This document shows positions 6,741-12,031 of a DNA stretch of 12,031 nucleotides, piece after piece. The stretch's first letter is position 1. The number at the start of each line of letters is the position of its first letter. The notes under the pieces are model-generated. The model was given only the letters and a program-made list of their open reading frames with translations, made no database searches and was not told the DNA's origin. A program made the translations under genes and the position numbers. The DNA is from CAYFKJ01 sp964528595. GTDB lineage: Bacteria; Pseudomonadota; Alphaproteobacteria; UBA2966. Where the stretch lies: contig CAZGTM010000088.1 in NCBI GenBank assembly GCA_964528595.1, positions 1 through 12,031 of the forward strand. The letters run 5' to 3'.

Positions 6741-8411
6741 TTATTGCTTGGCGAGGCCCATGCGGGCGGGTGCGGCGCGTGTGCCGGAACCGCGTTGCGG
6801 CAGGCGGGGCAGGGCATAACCCTGGAAATGGCAAGCCTTGGTGATCACCGTCTTCTTCCACAACCAACCGCCCCACAGAACGGCCAGACCCGTCGCGGCC
6901 TGCACGGGCAGCGTGGCGAGGGCGGCAACGAACAGGCCGCCGCCGAAAATGACGAAGGGCGCCAGATGGCCGCCCAACATCAGGCCGGGGGTGACGCTGA
7001 CGAGATCGCGGATCGCCAATGGCTGAATACCGGCGTCCTCGGCTTGGCCGATATAGCGCCGCCACAGCCCGAAATTGACGGCAGCCAGAAGCGCGCCGAG
7101 GCCGGCAATATACTGGCCGGCCGAAAAATACTCCGGCGCCAGCGCCTGCGCGACGGCCAGCGCCCCGAGGCCTTCGAACAGGCCGGTAGCGAACAGCATC
7201 CAGGGGATCAGCGGCGCGCGCCAACTCGGGATGCCCTTGGCGGCCCACAGGATGCGGGCTTGGCAATAAAGAAATCCGACGGCGGCAATCGCCACGCCGG
7301 TATGGAGGGACGCCAAGGCATCGACCGACCAGAGTTCCGTCTGCAGCACGAAGGGCAGGACCTCCAGGCCCATCAGGGCGAAAAAGACCGCTGCCACGTA
7401 GATTTCGCGCGTCATCCAGGAGGTCTGGGGACGCCGTAAGGCATTCAGGATGCGGAACGGCTTGCCGATTTTGGCCAGCAGCGTCAGGAGGCCCACGGCC
7501 ATCGTGAAGGCGCCCGCGGTGTAGATCGCCGGCAGGGCGGCCGGGTCGACGGCGCCGAACAGCGAACCGATGTAGGTCATGATGATCAGGCCCGAACCGA
7601 AGCCGCCGAGGATAAAGTTGGTGGCGCCCTTCCAGTCCCACAAGGTTTGGCGCTTGCCGGTCAGGGCGTGATGGGGATCGCCGTAGACTTCCTCGCCGAT
7701 CTCGTCCGCGGTGGCCTCGCGGCCCGGTGTGGTCTGCGGCAGCTCGTAGATGTAGCGGATCTGGGGATCGGTCCCCAGTTCCTCATGCATCTGAAACGTT
7801 TTGTTGTCCCGCGTCAGTTTGGAGACGTTGCTGTCGGGGTCGTTGTAGTCGCCGAAATGCAGGGCCTGGGCAATGCACGACGCGGCGCAGGCCGGGGTCA
7901 CGTGCGGGTCGACGCCCGGTGCTTGCCCGGTCTCCGCCGCTTCGTCAATGCGGCTGACGCAGAACGTGCATTTGGTCATGACGCCGAGGCGTTCCGGGTG
8001 GGCGACGGCTTTCTCCTGGGCGGTCTCCTTGCCGTAGTACCACTTGTGGTCATGCACGATGGTGCGGGCCTGGTAAGGGCACGAGACGGCGCAATAAGAA
8101 CAGCCGATGCAGAGATCGTAGTCCATCGTCACCAGACCGTCGGCGCGCTGGGCCGTGGCGCCCGTCGGGCAAACCGGCACGCAGGGCGGTTCGGCGCAGT
8201 GTTGGCAGCCGGTGACGAGGAACAGGCGTTCGACATTGGGGAAACTGCCCAATTCGACGTCGAGCACGCGCCGCCACTGCACATCGGGCGGCGTATCGTT
8301 GGCATGCTTGCAGGCGATGGTGCAGGTCTGACAGCCGACGCAGCGGTTGAGATCGACGGCCATGCCCCAACGCGGCGTCGCCGGGGCGGTGCTAGAGTCT
8401 TCAGCGGTCAT
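6741..8411 (-). CDS. padCD: Phenylacetyl-CoA:acceptor oxidoreductase, fused iron-sulfur and membrane-anchor subunit (PadC-PadD)
   Basis: A 556-residue fusion. Residues 15-230 form a DmsB/NrfC-type ferredoxin subunit with sixteen cysteines in four groups: 24/27/30/34, 69/72/77/81, 101/104/107/111 and 148/151/175/179. This predicts four [4Fe-4S] clusters. After a linker (about 230-258), residues 260-520 form an NrfD/DmsC-like anchor with about eight hydrophobic helices (for example 265-286, 336-356, 367-388, 474-496). It would carry electrons from the molybdenum subunit to the quinone pool. In Thauera, as I recall, the enzyme has separate subunits of roughly 27 and 26 kDa; here they are one chain. 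The ATG at 8409..8411 overlaps the padB stop as ATGA, so the two are translationally coupled. No Tat motif precedes the ferredoxin part, consistent with a cytoplasm-facing enzyme acting on a CoA ester. Without the neighbours it would only be called a polysulfide/DMSO-reductase-like electron-transfer subunit. Confidence 0.85.
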   Translation of the reverse strand: MTAEDSSTAPATPRWGMAVDLNRCVGCQTCTIACKHANDTPPDVQWRRVLDVELGSFPNVERLFLVTGCQHCAEPPCVPVCPTGATAQRADGLVTMDYDLCIGCSYCAVSCPYQARTIVHDHKWYYGKETAQEKAVAHPERLGVMTKCTFCVSRIDEAAETGQAPGVDPHVTPACAASCIAQALHFGDYNDPDSNVSKLTRDNKTFQMHEELGTDPQIRYIYELPQTTPGREATADEIGEEVYGDPHHALTGKRQTLWDWKGATNFILGGFGSGLIIMTYIGSLFGAVDPAALPAIYTAGAFTMAVGLLTLLAKIGKPFRILNALRRPQTSWMTREIYVAAVFFALMGLEVLPFVLQTELWSVDALASLHTGVAIAAVGFLYCQARILWAAKGIPSWRAPLIPWMLFATGLFEGLGALAVAQALAPEYFSAGQYIAGLGALLAAVNFGLWRRYIGQAEDAGIQPLAIRDLVSVTPGLMLGGHLAPFVIFGGGLFVAALATLPVQAATGLAVLWGGWLWKKTVITKACHFQGYALPRLPQRGSGTRAAPARMGLAKQ

Positions 8412-11194
8412 GCGACTTCTCGTTTGGGGCCGGTGCCCTTGGATATCTTGACGCGGGTGAGATCGGAACCGGAACCCGTCGAATCCGTCAGCGACAACGA
8501 CAGCGCCGTCAGCGAATTCAAGCTCGGCAGTTTGAGATCCTTGGCGAACGGCGTTTTCCAGTGATCGAACTGGCCGATCATCAGCATCGTGTCCGGCCGG
8601 ATACCGGCCTTCAGGACGGCATAGCCTTCGGTCTGGCCGGTCGGGCTTTCGATGACCACGGGGTCGCCTTCCTCGATGCCCAGCTTGCGGGCTTCGTCAC
8701 GGTTGATGATGACGCCCTTGTGACCGGCGATGTTCTCCGCCACTTCGTTGATCAGCGGGATACCGACGTTGGCGCCCCAGGAATACTGCATGGAGCGCGC
8801 GGTCAGCGCCCAGAACTGGTAGTCCGCCGGATCCTTGCCGACTTCCTTGGCGTGATCGATCCAGATTTCGGGGAAGGGCTCCCAGGTTGGCAGCGCCTCG
8901 TATTCCTCAAGCTGTTTCTCCCACCAGTCGATGCCGACCTCGTGCATGCGGTTGGCAAGCTGGGCGCCGTGGCGCTTGATGCGTTCCTGGTAAGGCAGTT
9001 CGAAGCGCAGGCCCTGTTCCTTGACGTAGTGGTACATGTACCACTCCAGCTGCGACATCGGGCCGACCATGTAGCCGTTGTCCTTGAACCAGTCGAGCCC
9101 GTGGACTTCCTCGCCGTCGGACAGGTCGTGGCTGGCGGCGCGGGAAATGGCGTCCCAGATGGTGTCGGCAGAGTGTTCCTTTGTGACATCGAGGCTGTAG
9201 TCGTAGGCCTCGCGCTGCAGACGCATGCCGGCGGCGCCGCGGTTGATGGCGGCGTTGTATTCCTCGAGGATGCCGCAGCGCTTGGCGAGCTCGGTCGCAA
9301 TGTCCGTCAGATCGCGGACGTCGGCCACCGGATCGGCGACCGGTTGGCGGATGGCCCAGCCCTGGTGTTTCCAGTACTGCTGCACGGTTTTGGTGCTGCC
9401 GATACGGATCAGCTGGGTGGCCTCCAGGTCGGTCGCCTCCGGCAGCAGGATGTCCGCCATGTGGTTGGTTTCATCGTCCGTGTAAGCGAAAGCGACGGTG
9501 AAGGGAAACTCGGCGACGCGGTCCGCCACCTCGGGCGCGTTCCAGGACGAAATCGCCGGATTGGTGCGATAGCAGATCCACATATCCGGCAGCGTTTGCT
9601 TGGGCCAGCTTTTGGGCTGTTTCTTCTGAAAGAGCCAGGGCAGGTGAGCCGGGCCCAGCGCGGCCGACCAGGGCGAATCGGCGGCCAGCGGCACCAGCGT
9701 ATTGTAGGCGTTGCGGATCTTGGGATCCTTCTGCCAGCCTTCCTTCGAGGTTTCGTTGAAGGGGAAGTACATGAAGCCGTCGGGGCCGGGCTTGATCGAC
9801 GAGTGCCGGTTGTTGGCCGGCCGGTTGAGCTTGACCATGGTGCCGAGCGTGCCGCCGGGAACCTCCAGGCCGCCGACCAGCGTCGTCATGACGGTGCGAG
9901 CCCAGCAGCAGTGATAACCGCCCCAGCCGTTGTTGACGGTCTTGCCCAGCATGACCGAAACCGGCCGGAAGGGCAGGGTCTTGCCGTCGATTTCAACGGT
10001 CTCGCCGATGTGGGCGTGGGCGACGAACTCGTCGGCGATGCGCCGCATGGTGTCGGCGGGAACGTCGCAGACTTCTTCGGCCCATTCCGGCGTGTAAGGC
10101 GTGATGTGTTCGATCAGCATCTGGAAAGAGGGCTTGGCCTCGATGTCTTCGTGATGCCATTCCTCGCCGTCGGGGCCTTCCTCGACGCCCGAGGCAGTGT
10201 AGCTGCCGCCCAGCGCCGGGTTCGGGATGACCTCGTTCCAAACGCGTGCGCGGCCCTCGTCGAGGTCCCAAATCAGGGGCTCGCGGCTGGCCTTGTCGCG
10301 CAGGAAATAGCCGTTGGGGCCGACCAGATAGGGTGAATTGGTGTCCTGGCCCAGCGACTGGACGTCACAGATGCTCTGCCAGTCGTTCTCGACGATGATG
10401 CGGTTGATCAGCGCGTAGAGGAAGGCAGCGTCCGTTTTCGGTCTGATCGGCACCCACTCGGCCGACAATGCGCCGGTGATGGAGAGGTGCGGCTCGACCT
10501 GGATGCGCTTGATGCCGCGCGAACGGGCGTCGGCTTCGCGCCAGACCCCGACCACGCCGCTGGCCGCTTCGATGTTGTGGCCGCAGTTAATGACGTATTC
10601 GCAGGTGGGCGTATCGGGCGAGATCGTGAAAGCGCGGTGCCAGAGCTCGCCGTAAAGGTGCTCAGAGTGGTAGCACTTGACGCCCTGGCCGGCACCGAAG
10701 CCCTGATCCATCGGTCCCCAGGCCGACATGAAGGCGGGGAAGGAGCCCATGTACTGGACCGGCGTGCCGCCGCCGCCCGTGGTCATGGCGAGGCGGGGAT
10801 AACCGCTTTCGTCCGTCAGGCCCTTGGCCCGGATGTCGTTCATCTTGCCGGCAACGATGTCGAAGGCTTCGTCCCAGGTGATGGGTTCGAAGCCCGGATC
10901 CTCGTCGCGGCCCTTTTTCGGGTTGGTCCGCTTCATGGGCTGCATGATGCGGTTGGGATTGTAGGTCTTCTGGATCAGGCCGTAAGCCTTGACGCAGACC
11001 CGGCCGTCGGCGGGATGTTCCTCGCAAATCGAGAAATTCGATTCGATGCGGGTGGCGACACCGTTTTCGACCTCGACATTCAGCAGGTCCGGACCGGCAA
11101 CGCACTGGTTGCAGTAGACCGGAACCTTCTTGAGACTGTTGTCGCCGGGAACGCTTCGGGCCTTGTCGCCTGACTGTTCAGCGGTGTTGGTCAT
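8408..11194 (-). CDS. padB: Phenylacetyl-CoA:acceptor oxidoreductase, molybdopterin catalytic subunit
   Basis: DMSO-reductase-family molybdoenzyme of 928 residues. It is proposed to oxidise the alpha-CH2 of phenylacetyl-CoA (or its 4-hydroxy analogue) by four electrons to the arylglyoxylate, passing electrons to the fused PadCD protein. The N-terminal region holds Cys28, Cys31, Cys57 and Cys67 (YCNQCVAGPD ... SICEEH ... RVCVKAYG). The usual third Cys of CxxCxxxC is Pro35 here. Cys174, in GQGVKCYHSEH, is the best candidate Mo ligand. The C-terminal molydopterin-binding domain spans about 830-900 (GVIINRDEARKLGIEEGDPVVIESP). There is no twin-arginine signal, so it stays in the cytoplasm, unlike most DMSO-reductase relatives but as expected for a CoA-ester substrate. 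The ATG at 11192..11194 has GAGG about 10 bases upstream. A 97-bp inverted-repeat element lies just before it. The family match and the ligase/HCR neighbours support the assignment; a related cytoplasmic oxidoreductase is the alternative. Confidence 0.85.
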   Translation of the reverse strand: MTNTAEQSGDKARSVPGDNSLKKVPVYCNQCVAGPDLLNVEVENGVATRIESNFSICEEHPADGRVCVKAYGLIQKTYNPNRIMQPMKRTNPKKGRDEDPGFEPITWDEAFDIVAGKMNDIRAKGLTDESGYPRLAMTTGGGGTPVQYMGSFPAFMSAWGPMDQGFGAGQGVKCYHSEHLYGELWHRAFTISPDTPTCEYVINCGHNIEAASGVVGVWREADARSRGIKRIQVEPHLSITGALSAEWVPIRPKTDAAFLYALINRIIVENDWQSICDVQSLGQDTNSPYLVGPNGYFLRDKASREPLIWDLDEGRARVWNEVIPNPALGGSYTASGVEEGPDGEEWHHEDIEAKPSFQMLIEHITPYTPEWAEEVCDVPADTMRRIADEFVAHAHIGETVEIDGKTLPFRPVSVMLGKTVNNGWGGYHCCWARTVMTTLVGGLEVPGGTLGTMVKLNRPANNRHSSIKPGPDGFMYFPFNETSKEGWQKDPKIRNAYNTLVPLAADSPWSAALGPAHLPWLFQKKQPKSWPKQTLPDMWICYRTNPAISSWNAPEVADRVAEFPFTVAFAYTDDETNHMADILLPEATDLEATQLIRIGSTKTVQQYWKHQGWAIRQPVADPVADVRDLTDIATELAKRCGILEEYNAAINRGAAGMRLQREAYDYSLDVTKEHSADTIWDAISRAASHDLSDGEEVHGLDWFKDNGYMVGPMSQLEWYMYHYVKEQGLRFELPYQERIKRHGAQLANRMHEVGIDWWEKQLEEYEALPTWEPFPEIWIDHAKEVGKDPADYQFWALTARSMQYSWGANVGIPLINEVAENIAGHKGVIINRDEARKLGIEEGDPVVIESPTGQTEGYAVLKAGIRPDTMLMIGQFDHWKTPFAKDLKLPSLNSLTALSLSLTDSTGSGSDLTRVKISKGTGPKREVA

Positions 11195-11223
11195 GGGATC
11201 ATCCTCGCCATATGGAAAGGGAA

Positions 11224-11320
11224 GCCGATAAATGGTGACAGGTACACTTTTCCGAGGGAGAGCGCACGAGGCACAAACCTCCGATCATTCGGAAAAGTGT
11301 ACCTGTCACCATTTATCGGC
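11224..11320. repeat. 97-bp palindromic element with perfect 32-bp inverted arms
   Basis: The left arm (11224..11255, starting GCCGATAAATGGTGACAGGT) and the right arm (11289..11320, its exact reverse complement) match over all 32 bases. They enclose a 33-base centre (11256..11288), which itself holds a small GAGG/CCTC hairpin. The core GGTGACAGGTACACTTTTCC resembles, from memory, a dispersed repeat found near REP-associated (Y1) transposases in other Proteobacteria. The whole looks like a MITE- or REP-type mobile repeat. It contains no transposase, and I see no clear target duplication in the flanks. It fills most of the 140-base gap between the thioesterase stop and padB. In RNA it would form a very stable stem within the operon transcript. 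Confidence 0.85.
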
Positions 11321-11334
11321 ATTATTTCATCTAC

Positions 11335-11742
11335 CTAGGCTTCTTTCGCTTTCGCGACCTTGGCGGCTAGCCGTTCGCCGGTCTTCGCCATGTCGACGAC
11401 GAAGCGGGTGTGTGTACCCTTGCAGCAATCCTCGACGTCGTCCTTGGCCGAAACCTCCAGGGTCACCAGACGGCCTTCGACCTTGGTGATGGTGGCCGTC
11501 ACCTCGACGTTGAGGTTGAGCGGCGTCGCGGCGGTATGGGCCACGGCAATGTGGGTGCCGACCGAATCCTCGCCCTCGTCGCAATGCTCCTTGATGAGCT
11601 GCTGGCAGGTCATTTCGATGTCTTCAACCAGTTTGGGCGTGGAATAAACGCGCAGATCCTCGCCCATGAAATCAATGGTGCGGTCCTTGTCGACGGAAAT
11701 ACGGTTGGTCAGGCTGAGGCCGGCGGCCAGCGACTCTTTCAT
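11335..11742 (-). CDS. FlK-like hotdog acyl-CoA thioesterase
   Basis: A 135-residue single hotdog-fold protein closely patterned on FlK, the fluoroacetyl-CoA thioesterase of Streptomyces cattleya. The segment SVGTHIAVAHTAATPLNLNV (60-79) matches FlK's 'SLGTAICVTHTAATP'. The catalytic residues line up with identical spacing: Thr35, Glu43, Gly62, His69 and Arg113 correspond to FlK Thr42, Glu50, Gly69, His76 and Arg120. A CoA thioester hydrolase is therefore likely. The substrate is not fluoroacetyl-CoA by default; from context it may be an aryl- or arylglyoxylyl-CoA. The frame runs upstream to a TTG at 11818..11820, but the ATG at 11740..11742 is preferred for its AGGAG site (11752..11756, 9 bases upstream) and because the TTG lies in the predicted promoter. 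The C-terminus is Lys/Ala-rich. It is probably the first gene of the operon, separated from padB by the inverted-repeat element. Confidence 0.85.
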   Translation of the reverse strand: MKESLAAGLSLTNRISVDKDRTIDFMGEDLRVYSTPKLVEDIEMTCQQLIKEHCDEGEDSVGTHIAVAHTAATPLNLNVEVTATITKVEGRLVTLEVSAKDDVEDCCKGTHTRFVVDMAKTGERLAAKVAKAKEA

Positions 11743-11791
11743 TGGAACAAACTCCTGGAACGGGGGGGCTATTTCAGCTTCAATTTCCAGG

Positions 11792-11820
11792 ATTTTATTA
11801 CCCCTGATCAAGCGCTGCAA
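11792..11820 (-). promoter_or_regulatory. Candidate promoter of the thioesterase-pad-hcr operon
   Basis: On the minus strand a TTGCAG box (11815..11820, three of six to consensus) and a TAAAAT box (11792..11797, five of six to TATAAT) are exactly 17 bases apart. This gives a leader of about 40 bases to the ATG at 11742. The -35 box is poor, which would suit an activated promoter. The palindrome at 11823..11847 abuts it upstream. Confidence 0.4.
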
Positions 11821-11822
11821 TC

Positions 11823-11847
11823 AAATTGTTGGGTACCCCAACAATTT
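11823..11847. promoter_or_regulatory. Strong palindrome upstream of the operon promoter (operator or terminator)
   Basis: Perfect 11-bp arms, aaattgttggg (11823..11833) and cccaacaattt (11837..11847), are separated by TAC. The site is centred near -50 relative to the predicted start of the thioesterase transcript, a position expected for an activator or for a repressor of the AT-rich promoter. It could instead be a hairpin terminator for the unidentified gene that ends at 11888. However, its longer T-run (11845..11850) faces the plus strand, where no gene approaches, and only three Us follow on the minus strand. Confidence 0.5.
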
Positions 11848-11887
11848 TTTCATTCAAGGTCCCCAGGCACTGCCGGAGCGGGAAACG

Positions 11888-12031
11888 CTAGAGCTTGAGG
11901 GAGGTCGCGGTGAGAGGCTGGATGTTCATGGCGGAAACCGCGGCCAAAGCGCCTTGATAGGCCGCGATGCGGGAGGCGTCGTATTCGGAGATTTGCGGTT
12001 GCGGCTTGAAGTCGTCCTCGTCATCCGGCCC
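11888..12031 (-). CDS. Unidentified protein, C-terminal 47 residues (partial)
   Basis: The minus strand is open from the window edge to a TAG at 11888..11890, encoding a tail that begins GPDDEDDFKPQPQISEYDAS and ends MNIQPLTATSLKL. The acidic, Pro/Gln-containing linker followed by an Ala-rich helix and a short hydrophobic end looks like a real protein terminus, and codon use is GC-rich at third positions. No family is recognisable from this fragment. It points the same way as the pad/hcr genes but is separated from the thioesterase start by 145 bases holding a palindrome and a candidate promoter, so it probably belongs to a different transcript. Confidence 0.6.
   Translation of the reverse strand, partial: GPDDEDDFKPQPQISEYDASRIAAYQGALAAVSAMNIQPLTATSLKL

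Noticed and set aside
6731..6817. Extension of the CoA ligase by 29 residues
   Set aside because: It lies in the 3' end of padCD, has a Cys/Pro-rich shadow composition, and the ATG at 6730 has its own ribosome site.
8561..10336. Long plus-strand open frame of 591 codons opposite padB
   Set aside because: It is a complement shadow of padB, with no family motifs and no upstream ribosome site or promoter.
11200..11212. Mini-ORF (MARMIP) ending on the padB start as a leader peptide
   Set aside because: It is six codons long with no ribosome site of its own; the overlap with the padB ATG is likely chance.
11232..11489. Plus-strand ORF starting inside the inverted-repeat element
   Set aside because: It runs antisense into the thioesterase gene, is Arg/Pro/Ser-rich and resembles no transposase.
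11743..11820. Longer thioesterase start at TTG 11818..11820
   Set aside because: The TTG overlaps the predicted -35 box, and FlK homology begins only after the ATG at 11742, which has AGGAG upstream.

Overview
The window is a compact, GC-rich stretch of bacterial chromosome. Nearly everything is encoded on the minus strand and reads from high to low coordinates. Gene content, codon choice and the gamma-alpha-beta order of the 4-hydroxybenzoyl-CoA reductase genes (the order I recall for hbaBCD of Rhodopseudomonas palustris) suggest a facultatively anaerobic alphaproteobacterium, perhaps Rhodospirillales-like. That placement is inference.

The core (11742 to 1439, minus strand) looks like one operon for anaerobic breakdown of arylacetates. 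In transcription order it holds a FlK-like hotdog thioesterase; padB, the molybdopterin subunit of phenylacetyl-CoA:acceptor oxidoreductase; a padC-padD fusion joining the four-cluster ferredoxin subunit to an NrfD-type membrane anchor; a PaaK-family aryl-CoA ligase with an unusual Lys/Arg-rich N-terminus; and hcrC, hcrA and hcrB, the three subunits of 4-hydroxybenzoyl-CoA reductase. padB/padCD and hcrC/hcrA overlap by ATGA. The ligase would activate phenylacetate or 4-hydroxyphenylacetate to the CoA ester, PadB/PadCD would oxidise the alpha-methylene to the arylglyoxylate, and an arylglyoxylate oxidoreductase (not in the window) would give benzoyl-CoA or 4-hydroxybenzoyl-CoA. HcrABC would then remove the para-hydroxyl, leaving benzoyl-CoA. 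The set fits phenylalanine/tyrosine-derived substrates.

Upstream of the thioesterase are a candidate promoter (11792..11820) and a strong palindrome (11823..11847), then the last 47 codons of an unidentified minus-strand gene. A 97-bp element with perfect 32-bp inverted arms (11224..11320) separates the thioesterase from padB.

Downstream of hcrB are a hairpin (1414..1432), a second candidate promoter with an overlapping palindrome (1364..1407), a 56-residue hypothetical protein and a tandem-domain GNAT acetyltransferase. The acetyltransferase converges on the 3' end of a plus-strand Lrp/AsnC-type regulator. The two are separated by a clean bidirectional terminator (134..165).

No tRNA, rRNA, CRISPR array or transposase gene was seen.
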